Positions 25,949 through 33,648 of a DNA stretch of 64,000 nt are shown one piece after another. Position numbers and translations under genes: made by a program. Positions within the stretch are counted from its first letter, which is position 1; each line of letters starts with the position of its first letter. Where the stretch lies: positions 10,977 to 74,976 of the forward strand of contig DASYXI010000043.1 in the NCBI GenBank assembly GCA_035934995.1, given 5' to 3'. This DNA comes from REEB95 sp035934995 (lineage in GTDB: Bacteria; Pseudomonadota; Alphaproteobacteria; ATCC43930; CGMCC-115725). A model generated the notes under the pieces. That model had not been told where the DNA came from, searched no databases, and saw only the letters and a list, made by a program, of their open reading frames with translations.

Positions 25949-26452
25949 ATGCTCGGTGGCTGGCACGATTTTTACGCCATCCTGGCGATGGTGGCGGGGA
26001 CGCTGCTGGGCGCGATGTTCATCGTCGCCTCGATCAGCGGCCGCAACATGACCAAGACGCGCGCGGCTGCGGTGGCATCGTTCGTCACGCCGACGGTGAT
26101 CCACCTGTCGGTCGTGATGAGCGCGTGCGCGCTGCTGGTCGTGCCAACCCTTCCGCTCCAGACCTTGGGCATAATCGGCGTCGTCGGTGGGTTCGTTGGC
26201 TTGGCCGCCGCAACGCGCATCTGTTGGCGGGTGCTCCATGCCAAAATCGAGCATATCGACCGGGTTTGGTACGGCGGCGTGCCGCTGCTCGGTTATGCCG
26301 GCATCCTTGCCGCCGCGACGATGATCGTGACCGATGCTCGCTTCGGCCTCGAAACCCTCGCGGCCGCCTTCGGCCTGCTGATCATCGCCAGCATCCGCAA
26401 TGCCTGGGACCTGATTATCTTTCTGGTCGGCCAAGAGGGCAGCGCGCGCTAG
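25949..26452 (+). CDS. Small four-helix membrane protein of unknown function
   Basis: 167 residues with four hydrophobic segments (about 8-28, 40-65, 72-92, 110-130, the last region continuing to 155). No family recognised with confidence; alphaproteobacterial relatives are annotated only as hypothetical membrane proteins. Three bases after the vWA/GATase-like gene, so it may be the fifth member of the MoxR module or simply its downstream neighbour. Confidence 0.75.
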   Translation: MLGGWHDFYAILAMVAGTLLGAMFIVASISGRNMTKTRAAAVASFVTPTVIHLSVVMSACALLVVPTLPLQTLGIIGVVGGFVGLAAATRICWRVLHAKIEHIDRVWYGGVPLLGYAGILAAATMIVTDARFGLETLAAAFGLLIIASIRNAWDLIIFLVGQEGSAR

Positions 26453-26522
26453 ACGGCGGCCGCCGATCGCAGTGGGCTAAGCCCGGTCGGATTTGCTAGG
26501 GTCCGCGCCCAGGAGGAACCCC

Positions 26523-27209
26523 ATGTGGCGCCGGGCCTTGCCGCCCATCCATCCCGATGGCTGGCGATTCATTGCGATCTTTGCCGTTGTGACGCTGATC
26601 CTGTTCTGGATCGCGCAGCCGCTCGGCTGGCTGGGCGTGATCGCGACGATCTGGTGCGTGACGTTCTTCCGCAACCCGTGGCGTGTCACGCCGCAGCGCG
26701 ACGGCCTGGTGGTCGCGCCCGCCGACGGTGTGGTGGTCGCGGTCGACGAGGCCGTGCCGCCGGTCGAGTTGGGCATGGGCGACGCGCCGATGCGGCGGAT
26801 CGGCATTTTCCTCTCGATCTTCGACGTGCACGTCAACCGCGTGCCGGCCGCTGCGCGCGTGGTGAAGACCGCCTACCGCAAGGGCAAGTTCGTCAACGCC
26901 GCGCTCGACAAGGCAAGCGAGGACAACGAGCGCATGGCCATCCGTCTGGCGCTGCCGGACGGCACTGAAATCGCCGTCGTCCAGATCGCCGGCCTGATCG
27001 CGCGGCGCATCCTGTGCGAACTGACCGAAGGCCAGAGCGTTGTCGCGGGACAACGGCTGGGCCTGATCCGGTTCGGCAGCCGCACCGATCTGTATTTGCC
27101 GCCAGCGTGGTCACATTTCGCCATCGTCGGCCAGCGCATGGTTGGCGGCGAGACGGTCCTCGCCGATCGGCGCGCCAACGAGAGCGCCCGGTCGGGCCTG
27201 GTGCACTGA
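26523..27209 (+). CDS. psd: Phosphatidylserine decarboxylase, short form
   Basis: 228 residues. Two N-terminal helices, then the conserved RDGLVVAPADGVVV and SIFDVHVNRVP, and the self-cleavage site RFGSRTD, whose Ser becomes the pyruvoyl cofactor. This is the short archaeal/alphaproteobacterial type. It makes phosphatidylethanolamine at the inner membrane from the product of pssA, which overlaps by one base (TGATG). AGGAGG at 26511-26516 and ATG 26523 fix the start. Confidence 0.95.
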   Translation: MWRRALPPIHPDGWRFIAIFAVVTLILFWIAQPLGWLGVIATIWCVTFFRNPWRVTPQRDGLVVAPADGVVVAVDEAVPPVELGMGDAPMRRIGIFLSIFDVHVNRVPAAARVVKTAYRKGKFVNAALDKASEDNERMAIRLALPDGTEIAVVQIAGLIARRILCELTEGQSVVAGQRLGLIRFGSRTDLYLPPAWSHFAIVGQRMVGGETVLADRRANESARSGLVH

Positions 27210-28003
27210 TGCCGCTGCATCGCCCGCGCGTCCGCGTCCGGCCGATGGGGGCATTCTCGCTCAACCGAATGATTCCCAACATCCTGACGCTGCTGGCGCT
27301 GTGCGCGGGCATGACGGCGATCCGCCTCGCCTTCCTCGACCGCTTCGAGCAGGCAGCCGCCGCGATCATCATCGCCGGCATCCTCGACGGCATCGACGGC
27401 AGGATCGCGCGGTTGCTGAAGGGTACGTCGAGCTTCGGCGCCGAGCTCGATTCGCTTTCCGACTTCGTCAGCTTCGGCGCCGCACCGGCGATCATGCTCG
27501 ACATTTGGACGATGGATTCGCTGCACGGCATCGGCTGGACACTGGCGCTGTTGTTCGCCGTGTGCACGGCCCTGCGCCTGGCACGGTTCAATACCCAGAT
27601 GGGCGCCGAGCTGCCGCCTTACGCCTACAATTTCTTCACCGGCGTGCCGGCGCCCGCCGGGGCCGGGCTGGTGATGATTCCGATGTTCTTGAATTTCGAA
27701 AGCGGCATCGACTTTTTCCGCTCGCCGATCCTGTGCGGCGCGGTGCTGGCAGCGGTCGCCGCGCTGATGGTGAGTCGTGTGCCCACATTTGCGTTCAAGA
27801 GCTTCCGGATTCCGCGCGAGTGGGTCCTGCCCACGTTGCTGCTGGTGGGCGTGTTGGCGGCCTTCCTGACGACCGAGCCGTGGCTCACGTTGTTGATTAT
27901 CGGCGCGCTCTATATCGCCTCGATCCCCGTCAGCATCCATGCCTATGGGCGATTGCGGCGCGCCGCGGAAGAACTGCGGGCACCGCGCCTCGGTCAACCT
28001 TGA
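27209..28003 (+). CDS. pssA: CDP-diacylglycerol-serine O-phosphatidyltransferase
   Basis: 264 residues, polytopic. The CDP-alcohol phosphotransferase motif reads DGIDGRIARLLKG, SSFGAELDSLSD (DGxxAR...G...D...D form). It makes phosphatidylserine, which the adjacent Psd decarboxylates. The start ATG 27209 overlaps the psd stop. Eight hydrophobic segments fill the rest of the protein. Confidence 0.95.
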   Translation: MPLHRPRVRVRPMGAFSLNRMIPNILTLLALCAGMTAIRLAFLDRFEQAAAAIIIAGILDGIDGRIARLLKGTSSFGAELDSLSDFVSFGAAPAIMLDIWTMDSLHGIGWTLALLFAVCTALRLARFNTQMGAELPPYAYNFFTGVPAPAGAGLVMIPMFLNFESGIDFFRSPILCGAVLAAVAALMVSRVPTFAFKSFRIPREWVLPTLLLVGVLAAFLTTEPWLTLLIIGALYIASIPVSIHAYGRLRRAAEELRAPRLGQP

Positions 28004-28043
28004 GCGGCTCAAGCGGCTGTGATCGTCGCTCGCAGCGCGCTCA

Positions 28044-28052
28044 TGCTAGAAG
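28044..28052 (+). promoter_or_regulatory. Candidate extended -10 element
   Basis: TGC-TAGAAG at 28044-28052: an extended -10 (TGn) with four of six -10 matches, 35 bases before the ATG of the exported protein at 28087. No clear -35 box. Confidence 0.3.
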
Positions 28053-28086
28053 CGCCGGACGCTCGGGATAACACCGGAGGCATACC

Positions 28087-28716
28087 ATGACGTATCGGAG
28101 CATCGCGGCCGCAGCGGCGTTTGTCGGGTTTGGTCTGGTTCTGACCGCACCGCTCGTTGACGCGCAAGCGCCGGCGACGCCGCCAGCCCGCGTGCGTGGC
28201 ACGATCAGTGCCTTCAACGACCATACGCTGACGGTCAAGACGCCGGCTGGCGTGCTGGTGACGGTCGCGCTCGCGCCGAACTTCGTGGTGCGGACGGTGG
28301 TGCGCAAGCGTCTCACCGACATTCACGACGGCGATTTCGTCGCCTCGACCTCGATCCGCGGCAAGGACGGCAATCTTCACGCAATCGAAGTCCATATCTT
28401 CCTGCCGGTCCAACGCGGCGTCGTTCCCGAAGGCCAGATTCCCTGGGACCTTGCGCCCAACAGCCTGATGACGAATGCCATCGTCGAAGGCGTCGCGACG
28501 GTCAAGGGCGGCCGCGTGCTGACCGTGACGTACAAAGGCCAAAGCACCGACATCGAGGTCGATCGCAAGACGCCGATCGTCACCTGTGCGCCCGGCGATC
28601 CGAGCATGCTGAAAGCCGGCCGTGCGGTCTTCGTCATCGGGCCCAAGCGGCCCGACGGCACGGTGGCGGCGAACAACGTCACGGTCGAGAACAAAGGCGT
28701 CAAGCCGCCGATGTAG
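28087..28716 (+). CDS. Exported protein with DUF5666-like beta domains
   Basis: 209 residues. A cleavable signal (MTYRSIAAAAAFVGFGLVL..., cleavage likely after VDAQA) leads to repeated OB-like beta segments (VRGTISAFNDHTLTVKTPAG, IHDGDFVASTSIRGKDGNL, TVKGGRVLTVTYKGQ). This resembles DUF5666-type periplasmic proteins with no known role. GGAGG at 28076-28080 is a good ribosome site. Monocistronic-looking, between pssA (83 nt gap) and the FAD monooxygenase (69 nt gap). Confidence 0.8.
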   Translation: MTYRSIAAAAAFVGFGLVLTAPLVDAQAPATPPARVRGTISAFNDHTLTVKTPAGVLVTVALAPNFVVRTVVRKRLTDIHDGDFVASTSIRGKDGNLHAIEVHIFLPVQRGVVPEGQIPWDLAPNSLMTNAIVEGVATVKGGRVLTVTYKGQSTDIEVDRKTPIVTCAPGDPSMLKAGRAVFVIGPKRPDGTVAANNVTVENKGVKPPM

Positions 28717-28739
28717 CGGCGGCGTGGGCCAGATGCGCG

Positions 28740-28769
28740 TTGACACGGAGGTTTCCCAGGCGGTCTGAT
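28740..28769 (+). promoter_or_regulatory. Candidate promoter for the FAD monooxygenase operon
   Basis: A perfect -35 TTGACA (28740-28745), an 18-base spacer, and TCTGAT (28764-28769, four of six). Transcription would start about ten bases before the ATG at 28786, so the leader would be very short. Confidence 0.35.
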
Positions 28770-28785
28770 CCCGCCGGGGAATCGG

Positions 28786-29991
28786 ATGGTTTTGCGCGCA
28801 CCTGTGATCGTCGTCGGCGGAGGGCCCGCCGGACTAGCCGTCGCGGTCGGTCTCGCGCTCCAGAACGTCGCGGTCGCCGTTTACGAGACCGAACCACGTC
28901 TTCCGCGCGACCTGCGCGCCGGCAGTTTCCATCCGCCGACACTCGAAATGCTCGACGGTATTGGCGTCGGCCAGGATTTCCTGGCGCTCGGCTATCGCGT
29001 GCCACGGTGGCAGATCCGCGGCCGCCGCGAGGGCGTGATCGTCGAGTGGGACCTGTCGCTGATCGCTGACCTGACGCCTTATCCATTCCGCTTCCACTGC
29101 GAGCAATTCAAGCTCACGCCGCTGCTGCTGGCGCGGTTCCAGGCGCTGGGCGGCGCGGTGCACTGGCAGCGGCGCTTCCTCGACGCGATGCAGGATGGCG
29201 AGGGCGTCGTCGCACGCTTCGCGACGCCGGACGGAATCGAGACGGTGCGCGGCAGCCACCTCGTCGGCGCCGACGGCGGCCGCAGCGCCGTGCGCCACGC
29301 CATGAATGTCGCCTTCGAGGGCTTCACCTGGCCCGAGCGGTTTCTCGTCGCTGGCATCGACCGCGATCTGGCGCCCGAAGGCTTCACCATGAACGCTTAT
29401 GTCTCGGATCCGGTCGATTGGTCGGCGATTTTCAAAATGCCGCACGATGGGCCGCCGGGCCTGTGGCGCGTGCTGTTCCCGACGGACGCCGAAGTTCCCG
29501 AGGAACAAGTGTTGGACGCGGACTTTGTCGAGCGGGCACTGCAGAATTTTCTGCCGTGGAGCCGGCGCTATGGCGTCGAACACAAATCGACCTATCGCGT
29601 ACACCAGCGCGTCGCGAGCGAATTCCGTCGCGGGCGCATGCTGCTGGTCGGCGATGCGGCGCATGTCAATAATCCGCTCGGCGCCTTCGGCCTCAACGGT
29701 GCGCTGCACGGCGCATTCAATCTGGTAGGAAAGCTCGGCCCGGTGTGGCGCGGCGACGCGCCCGAAACCTTCCTCGACCGTTACACGCGGCAGCGACGGG
29801 CGGCGAATATCGAGTTCGTGCAGGCGCAATCGATCCGCAACAAGGAGCTGCTGCAGGAACGCGATCCCGGTCAGCGGACGCGCCGGCTCGACGAGTTGCG
29901 ACGGATCGCGGCCGACCGCGCCAGCCGCAAGGCGTACCTGGTGAAAAGTTCGATGATCTGGAGCGTGCAACGCGCGGCAGAAGTCGAATGA
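28786..29991 (+). CDS. FAD-dependent aromatic-ring-type monooxygenase
   Basis: 401 residues, group A flavoprotein hydroxylase. FAD-binding VVGGGPAGLAVAVGLAL near residue 8, the DG motif GADGGRSAVR near residue 165, and GD motif LVGDAAHVNNPLGAFGLNGA near residue 287. The family hydroxylates aromatic or related substrates using NAD(P)H and O2. It is not an obvious UbiH/UbiF (no matching C-terminal pattern). Stop overlaps the next gene by three bases of an ATGA, so the small membrane protein is likely co-expressed. Confidence 0.87.
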   Translation: MVLRAPVIVVGGGPAGLAVAVGLALQNVAVAVYETEPRLPRDLRAGSFHPPTLEMLDGIGVGQDFLALGYRVPRWQIRGRREGVIVEWDLSLIADLTPYPFRFHCEQFKLTPLLLARFQALGGAVHWQRRFLDAMQDGEGVVARFATPDGIETVRGSHLVGADGGRSAVRHAMNVAFEGFTWPERFLVAGIDRDLAPEGFTMNAYVSDPVDWSAIFKMPHDGPPGLWRVLFPTDAEVPEEQVLDADFVERALQNFLPWSRRYGVEHKSTYRVHQRVASEFRRGRMLLVGDAAHVNNPLGAFGLNGALHGAFNLVGKLGPVWRGDAPETFLDRYTRQRRAANIEFVQAQSIRNKELLQERDPGQRTRRLDELRRIAADRASRKAYLVKSSMIWSVQRAAEVE

Positions 29992-30362
29992 GTGCGACCC
30001 CAACCGGGATACGGAGCGGCCGGCGGCTTTCGCCTTATGTCGTGCTGCTGATCGCCGTCTGGACGGCCATTATGACCGCGCGACTTTATCCGCAATTCGA
30101 CCGAACGCTGCGCATCGACGGTCGCATCACGACCGTCGACGATTACATCGCCGATCGGTGCGACGCGCGATTGGGGCCGGAAGTCGCCAACTGCCTGGCG
30201 ACGGCGCATGACAAGGCACGGACGCAGCTGCGGCGGGAACAGGCCCGAACGGTGCTGATCATCGCCGCACCCGGCGTGCTATATTTACTTTATCTGGCGC
30301 CCGCCGCGTTGGCCGGTGCGCGGCGCCGGCGCGCGGCGAAGCGAAACAAGGATACGCGATGA
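29988..30362 (+). CDS. Small two-helix membrane protein with a periplasmic cysteine pair
   Basis: 124 residues. Membrane helices at about 16-33 and 90-110 enclose a 55-residue loop containing ADRCDARLGPEVANC (Cys-x10-Cys), then a very basic tail (RRRRAAKRNK). No family recognised. ATG 29988 overlaps the monooxygenase stop, and its own stop overlaps the next start (ATGA at both ends). Confidence 0.7.
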   Translation: MSATPTGIRSGRRLSPYVVLLIAVWTAIMTARLYPQFDRTLRIDGRITTVDDYIADRCDARLGPEVANCLATAHDKARTQLRREQARTVLIIAAPGVLYLLYLAPAALAGARRRRAAKRNKDTR

Positions 30363-30610
30363 GTCGATTGTGCATGATCCTCGGCGGTTTGGTGCTCGTG
30401 CTGCTGGCGTTGGCGCCGGCTTTGGCCGATCCGCGGAGCGAGAGCGATGCGGTCTGGTCAGTCGCGGATCGCTGCGCCCGCGAGGCGGCGCGCCTATTCC
30501 CGGATTTCACGCCGCAAGGCAACATCGCGCGCGAGAACTACCGCCGCGCCTGCCTGCGCGCCAACAACGACCCCGCGCCCAACGGGAGCGCCACCACAAC
30601 GATCCGATAA
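30359..30610 (+). CDS. Small secreted protein with two cysteines
   Basis: 83 residues. A signal peptide (MSRLCMILGGLVLVLLALAPALA) leaves a mature part of about 60 residues with two cysteines 26 positions apart (ADRC ... RRAC). Its ADRC helix start resembles the loop of the preceding membrane protein. Function unknown. ATG overlap with the upstream stop suggests tight co-translation. Ends nine bases from the convergent gene at 30620. Confidence 0.65.
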   Translation: MSRLCMILGGLVLVLLALAPALADPRSESDAVWSVADRCAREAARLFPDFTPQGNIARENYRRACLRANNDPAPNGSATTTIR

Positions 30611-30619
30611 TTCCGGCGT

Positions 30620-31399
30620 CTAGGCGACGTGACGCAGCGCCGCCGCAATGCGGCGGATCTCGGCGTCGACGTCGATGGCCGCCGACGACGTGATCTCGAG
30701 CCGCCGGTCTTCGAGCACGTGCACCTTGCCGCGGCGGCGGCGGCGAAAATCCATCACCGCCACATCGCGTTCCGCCAGCAGCCGGGCGACCGTCGGCCTG
30801 AACAAGCCGAACATCGCCGTGAGCCAGCGGTCGAGCGGGCTCGCCTGTTCGCCGTCGATGACGAAACGGTCGAGCGACGCCGCGATGTCGGCCGCAGCGT
30901 ACCAGGTCTCGCCGGTCACCCACCGGTTGGTGGTGAACAGCCGAAGCGGCTGGCCCGCCCGATCCATCGCAATCGCTGCCAGGTGAATCCACGGTGCGTT
31001 AGGCTCGCCGGCGGGCGCGGGCGCGGACGGCGCCGCCTGCGCTGGCAACGCGGGATGGCCGGCAATCGCGAGTTCGGGCATCACCAGCGGCCGCGCGTCC
31101 GACTTCAGGCCACGCGCCCGCAGGAAGGCGTGGAAGTGGCCGTGCTCATCGTGTACCGCGGCGCGCGGCTGTGGCGGGTGCGCATGATAGAAATACTGCG
31201 CATGCGTCGCCGGGTCGTACACGTCCCCGGCGGGATAATGGCGCCAATGGAAAATCCGTGTCGCGCCGCCGAGGGCGGCCGAGACGACCGTGCGGCCGTC
31301 ACGCGCCAGTGCGTCCCGCCAACGAACGACGGCTTCGCCGTAGCGTGCCTGCCGCTCGAGCGCAGCCCGATCGGCTCCGTGCGCAGACGTGGGCGTCAA
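30620..31399 (-). CDS. Conserved protein of unknown function at the end of the Mla operon
   Basis: 259 residues, no signal peptide or membrane segment. A conserved-looking His/Tyr-rich segment reads RIFHWRHYPAGDVYDPATHA then QYFYHAHPPQ and DEHGHFHAFLR; a later FTTNRWVTGETWY motif follows. The pattern resembles DUF6969-type proteins, but I am not certain. The histidine clustering suggests metal binding (inference). The start is TTG 31399, overlapping the upstream lipoprotein stop (TTGA); no better start lies nearby. Confidence 0.75.
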   Translation of the reverse strand: MTPTSAHGADRAALERQARYGEAVVRWRDALARDGRTVVSAALGGATRIFHWRHYPAGDVYDPATHAQYFYHAHPPQPRAAVHDEHGHFHAFLRARGLKSDARPLVMPELAIAGHPALPAQAAPSAPAPAGEPNAPWIHLAAIAMDRAGQPLRLFTTNRWVTGETWYAAADIAASLDRFVIDGEQASPLDRWLTAMFGLFRPTVARLLAERDVAVMDFRRRRRGKVHVLEDRRLEITSSAAIDVDAEIRRIAAALRHVA

Positions 31400-32022
31400 G
31401 GCCGCTTCGCGGACCGCAGCAAGGAGTCGGCGACCCAGGCCGGGACGTCGTGCAATGCGCGATGACTGGCGGCGTCGAATGCCTCGACCACCGCCGGCAC
31501 GGTGTTCTCTGTCGCCGGCACCGTGGCCACGAACTGCCGCTGCGCGAGGATATCGCCGTCGGGCATGCGCAGCAGCCGCAGATCGAGTGTCACCCGCACC
31601 TGCGGCGGCGTGCCAGCGCCGTAATCGGCCTCAAAATGATCGAGCGCGCCGAGCACGACGTAGTCGGCGCGCAACGCCAGGGAGCGTTGTGCCACCCGGC
31701 TGAAACGGCTGGCATGCGCGAGCGTATCGAGCAGCAGATTGTCGATCAGCACCGGTGCGCGGTCGGTCCATTCCGCATCGGCGAAATATTCGAGGCGTGT
31801 CGCGCTCGAGCTGAGTGCGATCCGGGCGGTGTCGAGCGCACCGGGCGCATCGACGCTGCCGATGAGAATCTGAGCCTGGATTGGCGCACCCGCGGCCGGC
31901 GCGGCGGCCGCGGGCGACAGGCGGTAAAGCTTGGGCGGTGGCGGCGGTGCCGGCAGCAGCCCGCTGCTGCAGCCCGCGAGCGCCAGGGATAAGAACAAGA
32001 TTGCAACGCGCCGCGGAGCCAT
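31396..32022 (-). CDS. ABC-type transport auxiliary lipoprotein (PqiC/MlaD-partner family)
   Basis: 208 residues. Lipobox LALAGC (C18), a proline-rich linker (PAPPPPPKLYRLSP), then the ABC_trans_aux fold (VLIDNLLLDTLAHASRF, ADYVVLGALDHFEADYG, LDLRLLRMPDGDILAQRQF). Such lipoproteins sit in the outer membrane and complete MCE transport machines. ATG 32022 overlaps the mlaD stop by one base (TGATG); a GTG one codon upstream also exists. Last recognisable transport component of the mlaEFD operon. Confidence 0.87.
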   Translation of the reverse strand: MAPRRVAILFLSLALAGCSSGLLPAPPPPPKLYRLSPAAAAPAAGAPIQAQILIGSVDAPGALDTARIALSSSATRLEYFADAEWTDRAPVLIDNLLLDTLAHASRFSRVAQRSLALRADYVVLGALDHFEADYGAGTPPQVRVTLDLRLLRMPDGDILAQRQFVATVPATENTVPAVVEAFDAASHRALHDVPAWVADSLLRSAKRP

Positions 32023-32858
32023 CACTGGGGAGTATAGCCTTGCAAGCGGTTGCCGTAGATCACCCGCGATGGATCGCGATTGAGCGAATCGACCAGCCGC
32101 GTCAACTCGGCAACCAGCACACGCGAATCGGCCAGCAGCTGCTGCAATTCGGGCAGGCCACGGGTGGCGAAATCACTGACCGGCTTCTGGCTGGTGCGCA
32201 CCATGCTGTCGAGATTGTCCGCCGCCTGGTCGAAATGCTTCACCGCCGCTGACAGGCCGCCGAGGCTCGCGTCGAGATCGCGCGAATGCGCCGCCAGGAT
32301 CGTGCTCACTTGGCGCATATTGGCCAACGTTTCGGTCAGCGCCTTGCGGTTATCGGCATTCGTGACGTCGTTGAGCTGGTCGGCGAGCGTCGACAGCTTC
32401 TGGATGAGGACGGGCATGCCGTTGAACAACTCGGTCAATTGCGACGAACGCGATCGGATCACCGGATAAGGCTGGCCTTTTTCGGCGACCAATGGCGGCG
32501 CCGTGCCGCTGGCGCCGGCGATCTCGACATAGGCCGTGCCGGTCAGGCCTTTGACCTGCAATTCGGCCACGCAGTCGTTTCGGATTATAACGTTCTGATT
32601 GATGTCGACGGTCACGCGCACCTGGGTCGGCCGTTGCGGATCGAGCGTGATTGTCGCCACGCGGCCGACCAGCACGCCGTTGTAGCGCACGTCGGAGCCG
32701 ACATCGAGGCCGGAGACCGATCCGTCGAAATAGACGTCGTAGTGTGCGGCGCTGACCTTGAACGGCGCCTGCACGAACCACAACAGCACGACCGCCAGCC
32801 CGGCGAGCAGCACGAGCACGAAACCTCCGACGAGCACGTATTCGGCGCGTGTTTCCAT
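32022..32858 (-). CDS. mlaD: MlaD-family MCE periplasmic lipid-binding protein
   Basis: 278 residues. One N-terminal membrane helix (VLVGGFVLVLLAGLAVVLLWF), an MCE domain at about 37-115 (YDVYFDGSVSGLDVGSDVRYNG, quoted only in part by family pattern, ending LTGTAYVEI), then a long helical region with heptad character (about 140-270). MCE proteins form hexameric rings that pass phospholipids between membranes. ATG 32858 gives the normal short cytoplasmic start. Three to four bases downstream of mlaF. Confidence 0.92.
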   Translation of the reverse strand: METRAEYVLVGGFVLVLLAGLAVVLLWFVQAPFKVSAAHYDVYFDGSVSGLDVGSDVRYNGVLVGRVATITLDPQRPTQVRVTVDINQNVIIRNDCVAELQVKGLTGTAYVEIAGASGTAPPLVAEKGQPYPVIRSRSSQLTELFNGMPVLIQKLSTLADQLNDVTNADNRKALTETLANMRQVSTILAAHSRDLDASLGGLSAAVKHFDQAADNLDSMVRTSQKPVSDFATRGLPELQQLLADSRVLVAELTRLVDSLNRDPSRVIYGNRLQGYTPQ

Positions 32859-32862
32859 TCCC

Positions 32863-33648
32863 CTACCCGCTGGCGGCTTCGGTGATCTGCGCGGCGCGCC
32901 CGCGCGGGCCGCTGAAATATTCCTGGATCCACGGATCCGGGTTGCGCAGCAGTTCGGCAAGCGTGCCGATGACGAGGTGCTGGTCGACGATCACCGCAAT
33001 GCGATCGCAAATCGCGATCAAGCTGTCGAGATCGTGCGTCACCATGAACACCGTCAGCCCGAGGCTTTCCTTGAGATCGCGCACCAAACCGTCGAATTCC
33101 GTGGCCGCGATCGGATCGAGCCCGGCGGTGGGCTCATCGAGGAACAGCAGCTTGGGATCGAGCGCGAGAGCGCGCGCCAATCCGGCACGTTTGCGCATGC
33201 CGCCTGACAGCGCGGCCGGCATCTTTTCGGCCGTGTCGGGCGGCAAACCGACCAGCGCGATCTTGAGCGCGGCGATCTCGTGCATTAGCGCCGGCGACAG
33301 ATCAAGCTGTTCGCGCAGCGGCACCATGATGTTCTCGGCGACCGTTAGCGAGCTGAACAGCGCGCCGTCTTGGAATAGAACGCCCCATCGTCTGCCGAAG
33401 CGCCGCAGATCGCCTTGGCCTGGCCGTCCGAGCTCCTCGCCGAAAATCGCGACCGCGCCGGCAGCTGCCGGGGTCAGGCCGACGATCGTGCGCAACAGGA
33501 CCGACTTACCCGACCCCGATGCGCCGACCACGCCCAGCACTTCGCCGGATCGCAAATCGAAGGTCACGTCGCGCAACAGAATGCGGCCACCGGCCCTGGT
33601 GGCGAGACCCCGCACCCGCACGACCGCGGGATCAGACTCCGATCGCAT
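32863..33648 (-). CDS. mlaF: ABC transporter ATP-binding protein MlaF
   Basis: 261 residues. Walker A GASGSGKSV, Q-loop FQDGALFSSLTV, signature LSGGMRKRAGLARAL, Walker B LLFLDEPTAGLDP, H-loop VTHDLDS. The LSGGMRKR signature is typical of MlaF/Ttg2A ATPases driving retrograde or anterograde phospholipid transport. I chose ATG 33648, overlapping the mlaE stop by 17 bases; the upstream ATG at 33672 would add a Ser/Arg stretch inside mlaE. Confidence 0.94.
   Translation of the reverse strand: MRSESDPAVVRVRGLATRAGGRILLRDVTFDLRSGEVLGVVGASGSGKSVLLRTIVGLTPAAAGAVAIFGEELGRPGQGDLRRFGRRWGVLFQDGALFSSLTVAENIMVPLREQLDLSPALMHEIAALKIALVGLPPDTAEKMPAALSGGMRKRAGLARALALDPKLLFLDEPTAGLDPIAATEFDGLVRDLKESLGLTVFMVTHDLDSLIAICDRIAVIVDQHLVIGTLAELLRNPDPWIQEYFSGPRGRAAQITEAASG

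Noticed and set aside
23822..26434. An 870-codon open frame antisense to the vWA/GATase-like gene
   Set aside because: Low-complexity charged composition, no domain, and the plus strand has well-organised domains and coupled starts.
26454..26465. CGGCGG/CCGCCG palindrome after the MoxR module as a terminator
   Set aside because: No loop, no U-run; such GC palindromes are frequent by chance here.
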